DNA of 64,000 bases from Oegoconia quadripuncta (GCA_949316235.1 OX438758.1:15347731-15411730), one strand, 5' to 3'; positions 31,985 through 41,950 are shown, counted from the first letter of the stretch. Notes: generated from the sequence alone by a model not told the origin. Made by a program: numbers and translations.

Positions 31985-32400
31985 GAAGCGTACGGGCCCG
32001 TTTACAATTATGTAGACTGTCCAATTATTATTTTGCATAATGCGGATAGTGGACTGGACTCTGGATACTGTGCGTAGCGCTTTAACCCGGACTGGAGATG
32101 GATATTCGCGGAATTGGACTTGCAGCAAATTGGATTTTCTGGAAATTACCAAGTAGACTTTAGGCTAATCGGCTGCAACGGACACAAATTATCAATACTG
32201 TAAAAGCAAGCGCTCCAGGAAATAAAATTAAAGTTACGAAATATGCTTGCTATGGTAAGTATTTTATGGCTTTCGCATATTTGTCTTTTCGATTAAATGG
32301 CCCATCGGCTAAATGGCGTTTCGTTTATATGACACTTCGATTTTCTGGCGTCACACAAATGGCTTTCGCTTATACGTTTTTCGAAATCGGGTCCTAAACC
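31985..32400 (+). repeat. Diverged array with 16-bp periodicity
   Basis: Units of about 16 bp can be aligned by eye: tattcgcggaattgga, cttgcagcaaattgga and ttttctggaaat near 32102-32145; then tcgattaaatggccca, tcggctaaatggcgtt, tcgtttatatgacact and tcgattttctggcgtc at 32289-32352. Units drift but keep the 16-nt spacing. No frame or known repeat explains it. Confidence 0.5.
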
Positions 32401-33017
32401 CGGTTGTGATAGATATAGTAATGTTCCGCAAATGAAATATGTTATATACTCGTGTAGTATAATCTTTCGCATATATAAAACTATAAGGTTCTGTAAAAAA
32501 TCAGTATTTTTTATAGGTTCACAATATGAAAATTTTAAACATAAAAATTTTTCAACAGAAAAAATTAACCTTTAATATTTTAAAAAAAATCCCATATGAA
32601 TCTGATCACACTCGGTTACTCTAACCCCATTAAGTCGCTTTTATTTTATGAATTGTTTACTACCAGTTTTTTAACAACTGTTCGCTATATTTTTTAATCA
32701 GCACAAAAACGTAGGTTTCTTGGTGCACCTACCGCATACACAAGTTAATCTTTACAAGAATTTATTGCTTGTAGAGCGACGGATATTTCATATTACCCTT
32801 TGTCGTCAAGAATGTGGTAAAAGCTGACGTTTCATTATGCGTAATATTTCCATGAATTATTTACCCAACGTCGACAGGTTTAATTAAGTAATAATTAAGT
32901 ATGATGTATGTTGCCTTTTAAGAACGCGACGTCGCGTAGAAAATTCTCTTATCTGTTCCAATGAAGAGTCTGGATTTAATTAAAATAAGGAATAATGGGG
33001 TTAGCGTGAAATAATCG
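32401..33017. other. Unassigned stretch
   Basis: AT-rich, no family match. Confidence 0.3.
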
Positions 33018-33112
33018 ACGAACGATTGGTGTAGTGGATCGTGGCCCTCTCAGCGAAACCAACGTATGCGGGTTCGAATCCCGCGAGGTGTAAATGTTTG
33101 TGTGATATAATG

Positions 33113-33381
33113 ATAAATACTTAATATAAATATCTTTGCACATACACAGCGCCATCTAGGTCTACAGTAAGTATCTAGGCTTGTGTTATGGATACCAGAT
33201 GATTGATAAACTACACAAATATATTTTTTTGTAAATAAATACATGTATAAAAGAAAAACATTCATAACTCGGGAACACATGTCTGTATTCATCATACAAA
33301 CATATGCCCCTAGCAGGATTCGAACCCCCGACCTTTTGGTGTAGTAGCAGAGTTTGTAACCACTACACCAAACAGGCCGTC
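33113..33381 (-). mobile_element. SINE B inserted in SINE C
   Basis: Full-length B in the opposite orientation, with box B complement gattcgaacccc. The SINE C text tgatgaatac appears on both sides in slightly different form (tgataaatac, tgatgaatac), an old target duplication. Confidence 0.83.
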
Positions 33382-33436
33382 AATGATGATATCGTGATGA
33401 ATACGAACATTTATTTCTGAGTCATGGATGTTTATA

Positions 33437-33699
33437 CACCCTGTAACGGTTAAGTGTAGTCATATTTTAAGGGCTTGTTCTACCCATCAATACGAACAAC
33501 TTTTACTATGGGGGCAACTTCGAAATCGCGAAAAAAAAATGAGCTGTTCCATAGAAAATTTCAATAACCTCCCGATGCAATGTATGAAACAGCTGATTTT
33601 TTTTTCGCGATTTCGAAGTTGCCCCCATAGTAAAAGTTGTTCGTATTGATGGGTAGAACAAGCCCTTAAAATATGACTACACTTAACCGTTACACCCTG
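33437..33699. mobile_element. MITE U inserted in SINE C
   Basis: Two arms of 114 bp (33437-33550 and 33586-33699) are inverted and almost identical, separated by about 35 bp. TA on both sides (33435-33436, 33700-33701) collapses to restore the SINE C consensus, so the target duplication is TA, as in Tc1/mariner-like elements. The outermost 7 bp differ: caccctg on the left against cagggtg on the complement of the right. Confidence 0.88.
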
Positions 33700-33997
33700 T
33701 ATAAATATTTATGTATATTTATCCGTTATCTAGTTTCCATAGTACAAGCTTTGCTTAGTGTGGGTCTAGATGATTGATGCAAGTATTTATTCATAAAAAA
33801 CTATTTTTACCGATTTTTATTGTACAGTCCGAAACTGATAAATCGTTGCAGGTCTTAAATGGTTTAGAATATTTTATTACTGAGTTCGAAAGTGTAATAA
33901 AGTACTATCGAAAAACATTAATCACTTTCTGAGAAAACTTAAATACATACAATATATATATATATATCTTCTAAATATATATAGGTAACTCAAAGGT

Positions 33998-34212
33998 GAC
34001 TGACATAGTGATCTATCAACGCCCAGCCCAAACCACTGGACGGATCGGGCTGAAATTTGGCATGCAGGTAGATGTTATGACGTAGGCATCCGCTAAGAAA
34101 GGATTTTGATAAATTCTACCCCCAAGGGGATAAAATAGGGGATGACAGTTTGTTCTTTGTATTTTGATAAAATCTTCCACGCGGACGAAGTCGCGGGAGG
34201 AAAGCTAGTATA
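33998..34212 (-). mobile_element. Q-like element (gaagtcgcgggaggaaagctagt)
   Basis: tgatctatcaacgcccagcc, ggcatgcaggtagatgttat and the end gcgggaggaaagctagta fit a lepidopteran repeat related to Q by its terminus but not by its body. A (TA)n run follows at 34209-34226. Confidence 0.6.
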
Positions 34213-34231
34213 TATATATATATATACACAC

Positions 34232-34335
34232 AAAATGAGGTGGTCGGAGATATCCCAAACATTAATACAACGCATATACTACATTAGTGAAAGCTAGATC
34301 TGATTACAGACCCGTCGTCCATAAAAAAAAAAGTA
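34232..34335. repeat. Repeat L and SINE A tail scraps
   Basis: tgaggtggtcggagatatcc and aaacatta match L. At 34308-34333 gacccgtcgtccataaaaa looks like a SINE A tail alone. Confidence 0.45.
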
Positions 34336-34373
34336 ATTATAGCGATTCTTCATAACTCATACTTATATTTAAT

Positions 34374-34600
34374 CGGAGGTCGTATGTTCGACCCCCAACG
34401 GGGTACATGTTTAGTACTCGGTTTGGTTGGTGGTAAGGCAATTTAAATGTCCGCCTGGCTAGCTATCACCATCTTATCTAAGTCTGCCGCTAAGCAGCAA
34501 TGTTAATAGCATTGTTGTGTTCCGGTTGTCAGAGATAAGATGGCTAGTCCCCCACCAGCGCTCTCATCTTCACTTAACATCAGATGTGGATAAAAAAATC
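34374..34600 (+). mobile_element. SINE A, box A missing, 3' deletion
   Basis: Starts in the head at cggaggtcgtatgttcgacc. Missing about 45 bp between tagtcccc and ctcatcttcacttaaca. Ends gatgtggataaaaaaa. Confidence 0.82.
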
Positions 34601-34906
34601 TATTTGGAACTAACGAGCCGTCATTCATTGATATGCATTCTGCTTTATAATTCCTACTATACATATACAGAGTACTCGTATTGCAGGTCAACGATCTCTA
34701 ATCTCACAATTTTCCACACGGAGTTTTATACAAGTATGTCGCAGTCCGATAGTTAATTCAGCCGTTTAATTAACTGCCTATAGGCTAATGGTTAGTAATC
34801 GATCACTGCCCTGATACCATTAAATTCCTACAGAAGGCCGACACTATACTGATAAAACAATTTACCGAACTAATTTGATTAAGAACAACTTTGTTCATTG
34901 TTAATT

Positions 34907-34940
34907 AAACTTAGCATATAATTAATTATATGCTAAGTTT
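34907..34940. repeat. Perfect 34-bp palindrome
   Basis: aaacttagcatataatt followed at once by its exact complement with no loop. It is purely AT-biased and has no flanking match. Confidence 0.9.
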
Positions 34941-34990
34941 ACCGGAACTTACAATTAATAAATAGGAACTTTACATACAACAAACAATCA

Positions 34991-35026
34991 CTAAGAGTTC
35001 GGATGTCACTTTTCTGTATTTCTGCA
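34991..35026 (+). repeat. Lone monomer of the 56-bp repeat
   Basis: cactaagagttcggatgtca then cttttctgtattt matches the array unit at 35543-35880, about 520 bp before it. Confidence 0.8.
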
Positions 35027-35542
35027 TGTACGAATATGTACGGAACCGCACATTTTATCATAATTTTGTTTAATACATAAACGCTGACCGCTGCACACAG
35101 TGGCCGGCGAGCTTTACATTAACATTTAATATTATCAGTGAATAAAACGCACTCATACAGCACGGTTGTACGACTTTCTTTCAACCCTCACATTATCGTT
35201 AAGTATCATTAGAGCATTTAGCATTCAGCAGTAGCATTCCATGTAGGCAAACCCTACAGAATATAATATATAACAATTACCTATTATTGCTCATCAAAAT
35301 AATAATATACCAAAATAAATAAAAAAGTAGGTATATAAACATAAATACAAACAATAAAATCTAAGTAATTGTAACAAAAAAATATGTAAATACATAATAA
35401 GCCTAAGATTGGCATGCACTTTATAGTGCTCTCTCAAATCGCTTGTGCCCTAACAGGGTGTCACGTGATACTACTTAATGTACCTAACAACTGTATGTAT
35501 ATATGAACCACTGTGATATGCAATAAATACATTGTTTGAGTT
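35027..35542. other. Unassigned stretch
   Basis: A possible LINE 3' end complement near 35330-35400 (AT-rich, tacataataagcc). Nothing firm. Confidence 0.3.
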
Positions 35543-35880
35543 TTAGATAACAAAATTGTTGCGGATCTGTAATAGTTCAAATGCCACTTTTCTGTATTTG
35601 AGCTAACAAAATTGTTTCGGATCTCTAAGAATTCAGATGTCACTTTTCTGTATTTTAGGTAACAAAATTGTTGTGGATCTCTAAGAGTTCAGATGTCACT
35701 TTTCTGTAATTTAGATAACAAAATTGTTACGGATCCCTAAGAGATCAGATGTCACTTTTCTGTATTTTAGATAACAAATTTGTTACGGATCTCTGAGAGT
35801 TCTGATGTCACTTTTCTGTGTTGGTAGAAATTGATTACGGATCCCTAAGAGTTCGGATGTCCGCTGTTTCCTCTGTTGTA
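35543..35880 (+). repeat. Tandem repeat, period 56 bp, six units
   Basis: Unit starts at 35544, 35600, 35656, 35712, 35768 and 35825 (taggtaacaaaattgtta type). Each unit runs cggatctctaagagttcaga, tgtcacttttctgtattt. The last unit is the most diverged. Confidence 0.93.
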
Positions 35881-36399
35881 GGTAACAAAAGTTTAATTAC
35901 AATCTTCTCAACATTTCTTTCAGTGTACGGATCGCAAGTACAAGGTTCACAAATATGTCATCGATCATTCTGGTGACGTCATCACACAAGTAAATTTAGT
36001 TCACCTTCTCTCTATATAATCAAAAGTCACATATATTCATTACATTAATTATACATATCACTAATTTGTTTTCGAAGGTTGGTTATCAATTTGATTGCCT
36101 CACCCACCACATATCTATAGCTGTTATACAAATAAACGTATAGGTACATAATTAATTTGATTACATGAACATATTTCATTAAGGCATACAATAATAACAG
36201 ATAACTTCGAGTTACCTCTAGATATTTCTCATTAAGTATACAGATGTTTGTTAATTATATTAATGCGTTACGTCATTTGAAGCACTGCTACAGTACAGTT
36301 ACAGAGATATTTATGATATTGTTCTATTATGTAACTTACATCCAATTCTAACTAGCAATAAAATAAATAAAATAAAAAAAAACAATCTATAACAATATT
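35881..36399. other. Unassigned AT-rich stretch
   Basis: No family match. Confidence 0.3.
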
Positions 36400-36690
36400 A
36401 AGTTTATTTTTTACAAAGGGGTTACCACTTGACCTCAATCACACCTGATGTTAAGTGAAGATGAGGCCGAAGGTGGAAGCGTACTGACCCGGAAACTCCA
36501 TCCTATTTGGGGGACTGGCTATCTAATCTCGGGCAACCGGAACACGACAATGTTATTAACATTGTTTGGCGGCAGATTTAGATAAGATGGTGGTAGCTTG
36601 CTAGGCGGACATTTTAAATACCACCAACCAAACCGAATACTAAATATGAATCGTAAACCCTATGTGGTTTATATTTGAGCGGTTAAAAGT
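36400..36690 (-). mobile_element. SINE A, diverged full length
   Basis: Body intact. The box B region is deleted (ctaaatatgaatcgtaaacc), and the head ends tttgagcggttaaaag. It retains the end sequence but no functional internal promoter. Confidence 0.82.
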
Positions 36691-36828
36691 TAGCAAAATA
36701 TTCCTAAATTCTTTTGCATGTTTTAAATTCAGTAAATCCAGCGTCTTCCATGATAGTGGAGTGCGAGTGAATTCCTGGAATTGTGGCTATACATTAAAGC
36801 ATCCTTTTTAGAATTCCGTTTATGAAAA

Positions 36829-36897
36829 GGTAAAAGCTGGAGCTATAAAGCTCCAGATTTTACCTATTTAAAGACGGGCACTATAAAGTGTCCGTCT
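36829..36897. repeat. Twin hairpins with the same loop
   Basis: Hairpin 1 at 36829-36864: ggtaaaagctggagct, loop ataa, and its complement with one mismatch. Hairpin 2 at 36872-36897: agacgggcact, loop ataa, and its complement with one mismatch. Both are closed by ct/ag around ataa and lie 7 bp apart. Function unknown. Confidence 0.85.
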
Positions 36898-37241
36898 GTT
36901 CATCAAAACCCTTGTTATCAGGATCGGCTAGAAGTATTAAACTGGAATTAATATCAGACGCTTAAGAGTAAACGATAGGCATATTTTCGGTATTTTAGTA
37001 ATAAAAATTAAAGTTGATAGGGGTGAATAAAATAGGTTTAAATTTACAAGTTATTTGTGGGACTATTTCGTCACTTGTGTTTTTATACAAAAAATAAAAA
37101 TTTCGAAACAATTAATAATATAAAGAAAAAATAATACAATAAAGTATTATGTTGTCACCTTTATTTAAATTACAAGCTGTGGGGATCATAATTATATAAT
37201 ATGTTTTAAAATGTCACAAATAAAAAACTAGCCCTAAGTCC
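36898..37241. other. Unassigned AT-rich stretch
   Basis: Nothing recognised; may include the 3' UTR of the LINE at 37242. Confidence 0.3.
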
Positions 37242-37574
37242 CTATATAGTTGATGGAATCGTACCCAGAAGACTGACCGCATTGCCTCGCTGTATAGCAA
37301 GGCTAATTCTTTGACCCAAGTAATGGCCAGACCTCCGATCGTGCGATTTATCAACCAGATGATCAAATAACTCTTTAAAAAGAGCGTGACCACCTGGTCC
37401 ACACGGCCCAAGCGTTTCTACGCCAAACGGTGCAAATAGGTTATCTCCAATGAGACCGGTATACTTGCGGCGCTTAACGCTTTCTGCCGAGGCGGCAGCG
37501 GAACCGGCTGTACCACTTGTAGGTAGTTGGAAGATGGGAAGGAAGAAGGATAATAGACGCAGGTTGCGTTCCAC
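37242..37574 (-). pseudogene. LINE ORF C-terminal fragment (QRISLAIQRGNA)
   Basis: A frame of about 110 codons on the minus strand includes AAASAESVKRRKYTGLIG, then FAPFGVETLGPCGPGG and YLGQRISLAIQRGNAVSLLG. This conserved end region (ETLG...G, then QRISxAIQRGNA) is known to me from C-termini of invertebrate non-LTR retrotransposon polyproteins. The reverse-transcriptase core is missing and the frame ends shortly after GTIPSTI. GC content is higher than the flanks. The first Met is probably not original. No other copy is in this window. Confidence 0.65.
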
Positions 37575-37649
37575 CCTGTCCCAATTTTCAAGGCATGAGT
37601 GTCATATCGTCCGGTCTTTTGCCGTCTTTTGTGGTAAACAATTGCAATA

Positions 37650-37890
37650 ATTTGGTTGGTGGTAGGGCATTTTAAATGTCCGCCTGGCTAGCTACCACCA
37701 TCTTATCTAAATCTGCCGCCAAGCAGCAATGTTATTAGCATTGTCGTGTTCCGGTAGTCAGAGATAAGATAGCCAGTCCCCCAAATATGTTGGGGTTTTC
37801 GGGTCAGTACGCTTCCACTTTCGACCTCATCTTCACTTAACATCAGGTGTGATTGAGGTCAAGAACGAAGCCGTCATGCATAAAAAAAAA
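37650..37890 (+). mobile_element. SINE A, head missing
   Basis: Starts at ttggttggtggtagggc and runs to gtcatgcataaaaaaaaa. Confidence 0.87.
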
Positions 37891-38524
37891 TTGTTACTTG
37901 AGGAACTCCCCATATGTAGTATATACGTAGAGTAATAAATGTAGATAATGGGACATTTACGATGTTGACCAGTGATTATGGAATCTGATAAATGCTTTTT
38001 ATCTTCCGTTGCTGACGTCAAAACTTAGGGTTCTTATTGGAAAGGTTCAATGTCATCAGACTGGTTAGTAATACTAATCTGATAGATAATTCCCAGCTCT
38101 ATGGACTGCGATTTTGGAACTTTCACTAAATCACGATAGGAATCAAAGCCACGTGCGACTTTGTCTTCTAAATGTCTTTCAGAAATTCGAAAGCTATGTT
38201 GCCAATTTCATCAAAAAGTCAAATTTTATCCATTACGCGTTAAAAAGTTTCCTATTTGACAAGTTGTTCACTTTATAGGCATTCTTTTCAATACCTGTTC
38301 TTGCCACCACCACAACGGCATAGATTAACTGCCTCAGCGGTTTACAATCTAGTTTTTCGCATGTCAGCATTCCCATAAAAACTCCGGATAGATAATTGGA
38401 AGCTTACCAGAGTCAGTTGTGTTGCCAGTTTTTGGCTATTCAATTATCTATAACAAAAACTAGTTAATGTTGTTTTTATATTATGTCTTGTAAGAATTAA
38501 GTCAGCCTTTCTGTTCAAGTTAAT
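37891..38524. other. Unassigned stretch
   Basis: No family match or frame. Confidence 0.3.
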
Positions 38525-38632
38525 TAAAGGAAGATTGGGCCGAAAGGTGGAAGTGCGCTACCTGGAACCCCAAACTCTTTTGAAGGTCTTCTTCTTCAGA
38601 AGAATTTTATCAACATCGCTGTTTGACGGACA
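38525..38632 (-). mobile_element. SINE A, ancient relic
   Basis: gccgaaaggtggaagtgcg, tacctggaaccccaaac and acatcgctgtttgacgg follow the SINE A order with many changes. Among the oldest copies here. Confidence 0.5.
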
Positions 38633-38639
38633 TTGAAGC

Positions 38640-38870
38640 CGCACCTTTTATATCGTATCGATGTTATAATCAAGGTGTGTAGGTGTCGGCTCATAAAACA
38701 TTAATCGACAATAGACCTTTGCTGTGCATATGTCGATCTGTAGGCGATCAACCAAAGGATAAAGAATACAAGCAGTTGATCAGTGCCCCGATCGATGTGT
38801 CGGCATCGCTCGATGCTCGATCAACGCGCAATCGATCAGTTTGCTAAAACACAATGATGATGATGAATAT
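38640..38870 (+). repeat. GATC-rich repeat with ATG tail
   Basis: Many cgatc/gatcga motifs (gatcgatgtgtcggc, gctcgatgctcgatcaacg) are followed by caatgatgatgatga, which looks like a LINE-type tail. No coding frame. Probable LINE 3' end of an unknown family. Confidence 0.4.
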
Positions 38871-39235
38871 CGTCGATCTATGTCGATCATACAGGTGTAC
38901 TTGTTACTCCCTGTTGCTATAAATAAATAAATTCTTCTTCCTTTAAATAATATGTAAAAATGCCAACGAGATACTAAATCCACAGGGAATCGAACTCGGG
39001 TAAGTCGTCGCGGGTGGTCAATATGCAGTAAATGCTACTATGAGTTAACTATTTGGAGTAGAGCCAGATTTTACAGCGAAACGTATACCTACTCCTAGAA
39101 CTACAGACGCTGCAAATTGAGCCATGTGGCGTGCCTTGAGAGAGACTTGCGTCTTACATACCGTAAATTTTAGTATTCCGTAAACAAAAAGCAAAAACGG
39201 AATCACTATTACTCATGAACTACGTCACTACAACC
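38871..39235. other. Unassigned stretch
   Basis: Nothing recognised. Confidence 0.3.
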
Positions 39236-39530
39236 AAATTGGGTGTATGAATCGGAGGTCGCGTGTTCGATCCCCAGCAGGGTACATGTTTAAGTACTCG
39301 GTTTGGTTGGTGGTAGGGTATTTTATATGTCCGCCTGGCTAGCTACCACCATCTGCCGCCAAGCAGCAATGTTAATGGCATTGTTGTGTTCCGGTTGTCA
39401 GAGATAAGATAGCCAGTCCCCCAAATGTGTTGGGGTTTCCGGGTCAGTACACTTGCACCTTCGACCTCATCTTCACTTAACATCAGGTGCGATTGAGGTC
39501 AAGTACGAACCCGTCGTGCATAAAAAAAAT
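39236..39530 (+). mobile_element. SINE A, box A missing
   Basis: Starts attgggtgtatgaatcgg, has box B gtgttcgatcccc, a small body deletion (ccaccatctgccgcc), and the tail gtcgtgcataaaaaaaa. Confidence 0.87.
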
Positions 39531-39616
39531 ACATGCAATAAATAATGTTACATTTTGAAAACTGTAACACATTTTTTGTGTTTCTGGAACACGAAAATAA
39601 ACGTTTTATTTAAATA

Positions 39617-39819
39617 CAGGGTGAATTTAAATTCGCGTAATTCCCATTAACTGTTGACGCCAGTCTTGATTACGAACAACTTTCCACGAGGAACCCACCT
39701 TTAGTATAGAAGTCCAACAATTTCGCCTGAATTCGGCTACACTTCCTAGTGGAAAGTTGTTTGTTATCACGGGTGGAGACATAAGTAAACAGGAATTACA
39801 CGAATTAAATTTCACCCTG
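39617..39819. mobile_element. MITE with CAGGGTG ends
   Basis: 203 bp between TA dinucleotides (39615-39616 and 39820-39821). The ends cagggtgaatttaaattcg and ttaaatttcaccctg are inverted, and the arms extend about 75 bp with mismatches (aacaactttccac...gtggaaagttgtt). A Tc1/mariner-type target duplication is inferred. Confidence 0.8.
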
Positions 39820-39904
39820 TATATGTAATGTCAGCTGCAGCTAAAAGTATACCCCCATCTATTGCATTATATCTTGCAAAGAAAATCACTCGTGTACTCG
39901 TAGC

Positions 39905-40035
39905 CGCATTCGCTATTCGTTTGCGGTTAGCGAAGTTAAGCAATGTCTGGCGCGATCAGTTTTTGGATGGATGACCACCAGTGGCATTTTAATACGAATG
40001 TTTCCGTGCCTCGGAGTGCACGTTAAATAATCGGT
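39905..40035 (+). mobile_element. 5S-rRNA-like SINE sequence
   Basis: ttagcgaagttaagcaatgt, ctggcgcgatcag and ggatggatgaccacc follow the order of the 3' two-thirds of 5S rRNA (GAAGUUAAGCAA...GGAUGGGUGACC). The continuation (gtttccgtgcctcggagtgc) is not 5S. It fits a 5S-derived retroposon rather than a 5S gene. A decayed relative lies at 45092-45185. Confidence 0.68.
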
Positions 40036-40439
40036 CCCGGAATTAAAGAGGGCTCCAAATTACATTTCGAGCGTCTATGTTGAGGAATCACTCTGTTGTC
40101 ATTCTTAATTATGGATTTGGAATAATCAGGTACAGTCCATCCAACCGCAAACCAATTAATTAAAGCCTTTTAAACCCAAGTAAATAATGTAAGTGCTCTA
40201 CTAAGGACATAAAGGTGTTTTACGACCGTAATAAACTACACATACTATAGAATACTATAAAAAGTTACAACAGAGATGACATTGATAGAATGTATAATAG
40301 GTATCTTATTACGATGTACGTTTGTTTGATGTATGTTTGATGACAATCGGTTTAGCCGTTTTGATAAAGCCGTTTAGCCGTAAGCAAATTTGATAATGAC
40401 AACTATAACATAAATTATAATGTAGGACACCACCGAGAA
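40036..40439. other. Unassigned stretch
   Basis: Possibly includes the continuation of the 5S-like repeat. A short tttagccgtttt motif at 40350 resembles repeat O. Confidence 0.3.
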
Positions 40440-40780
40440 CTATGACTCAGGTATACAAAGAAACTGTGTTAAAAACTCAATCATCGAAACGGCTTAACCG
40501 ATTTCCATCAAACATGGCTAAGAACCTATCTCCGAGTTTGACTTTAAATATAAAAAAAATAATCACACACAAAGAGTTATGATATCCTCGTAATACCCCC
40601 AAAACTGTGATCAAAGCTAATCTTCCAAAAGACTTAACCGATTTTCATGAAACATGGCTTAGAACCTGTCCCTTTACATAAAAAAAGCAGCAACCACATT
40701 GGGTTACGCATTACTGTGATACATCGACAAAGACGCACATACAACTCCGTGAAACAACCCTTCGTTTTTCGTCGGGTGTT
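40440..40780. repeat. Repeat O (cgaaacggcttaaccg)
   Basis: Two similar blocks, at 40482-40535 (aacggcttaaccgatttccat, acatggctaagaacct) and 40625-40680 (gacttaaccgattttcatga, acatggcttagaacct), about 140 bp apart. Related phrases appear near 14175, 23145 and 30680. Confidence 0.5.
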
Positions 40781-41703
40781 AAAACGGCTATCCGTATTAT
40801 TGCATGCCCATCACAGACAGACAAGTGCTTGAAATATATACCCTTGCATTTAAAATAAAAAAAAAAGTGGAGAACCATAAAATTGAGCGAAATCTGCGAC
40901 AGTCATGTCGACAATTTATACCTCGTAAATATGAAAGCATACCGTGCCGCGTGCGTGCCTCTGACATGGATGACAGTTATAAAACCAGAGCAGACCTTTA
41001 TATGAATCGTTTTAAATCCGTAACATGTTAAACTATAAACGACACTCTATACTCGCCGGCGAGTATAGATTCGCGTGTTTGTCACACCCTAGAGTCACCG
41101 CGATTTTAGTACGACTAAGGTCGTCTAGGCGATTCACTGTTTTGTCACTAAACATACCTAGCACACTACAATTAGCTTTTTTCCAAAATCAAAATTGTGT
41201 GTCAGAGAGTTTCTTGAGTCGTTGCTTCTCTCTGACTATACACATTACGAAGCGATGGTAATCAAGTTTCTAAATTCCCCCATGCAACGCCCTAAGCCGA
41301 GGTTAACAAAATCGAAAAATGAAATAATTCCTTTGCTGGAACTACACACAAATCAAGGTAATGCTAAAACACGGTGACGTTTGTCGCAGTCTAGTGTCAT
41401 CGCGGGTTAAGCGCGTTAGTCAATACTTGCGTACAGGTGGGGATGCAAATAAGATTCGAGAGCAGGCGCAATCTATTCGGCAATACATCACATAGACGTA
41501 TTATCCTCATGGGGAAAATTCCATCTGTGAAATGGAACATGGATTTCAAATATATAGACGCGTCATGGTTTTTTGGATAAGAACTGGGAATCGTGTTTTT
41601 AGCTTCTACTCTCTCATATTTCGGTCATGGATTATTCAGAAAAAAAAAATGGCAAGTCCTATTCTAATCATTACAGATAACCCTCGAAACCGTCAATTTT
41701 TTT
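40781..41703. other. Unassigned stretch with a palindrome
   Basis: Perfect 22-bp palindrome at 41047-41068 (ctatactcgcc and its complement). Several overlapping short frames are open but share no recognisable protein. Confidence 0.4.
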
Positions 41704-41950
41704 TTAATCTTTGCACATACACACAGCGCCATCTAGTTCCACGCTAAGCAACTGGGCTCGTATTATGGATACCAGATGGTTGATAAACTGAACAAATACA
41801 TTTTTTTTTGTAAATAAATACATAAATGAAAAACATCCATAACTCGGGAACAGATGTCTGTATTCGTCATACAAACATATGCCTCTAGCGGGATTCGAAC
41901 CCGCGACCTTTTGGTATGGCAGTCAGAATTTTTAACAAAACAGATCGTTT
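41704..41950 (-). mobile_element. SINE B, box A side lost
   Basis: Body and box B complement gggattcgaacccgcgacc are intact. The head end is decayed (aatttttaacaaaacagatc). Confidence 0.83.

Larger units (their letters stand above)
33018..33790 (+). mobile_element. SINE C, interrupted twice
   Basis: Head with tggtgtagtggatcg and box B gggttcgaatccc at 33018-33112. The body resumes at 33384-33436 (gatgaatacgaacatttatt) and again at 33700-33790 (atccgttatctagtttccat). Removing the two inserts restores the consensus order seen at 21304-21543. Confidence 0.85.

Noticed and set aside
33434..33701. TATA target duplication for MITE U
   Set aside because: Using TATA would remove bases present in the SINE C consensus. 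Only a TA duplication restores the consensus.
35543..35880. CRISPR-like repeat/spacer structure
   Set aside because: Whole 56-bp units are conserved; there are no variable spacers.
36829..36897. Bacterial-type intrinsic terminators
   Set aside because: No T-run follows either stem and the genome is eukaryotic.
37450..37650. Plus-strand frame of 66 codons
   Set aside because: It is the antisense shadow of the LINE fragment read on the minus strand.
39905..40035. Functional 5S rRNA gene
   Set aside because: Only part of 5S is recognisable, with many changes, no terminator T-run at the right place and non-5S sequence continuing downstream.
41025..41377. Overlapping plus-strand short frames around 41.0-41.4 kb
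   Set aside because: Three frames overlap in different phases with no shared motif; none shows coding-type codon use.
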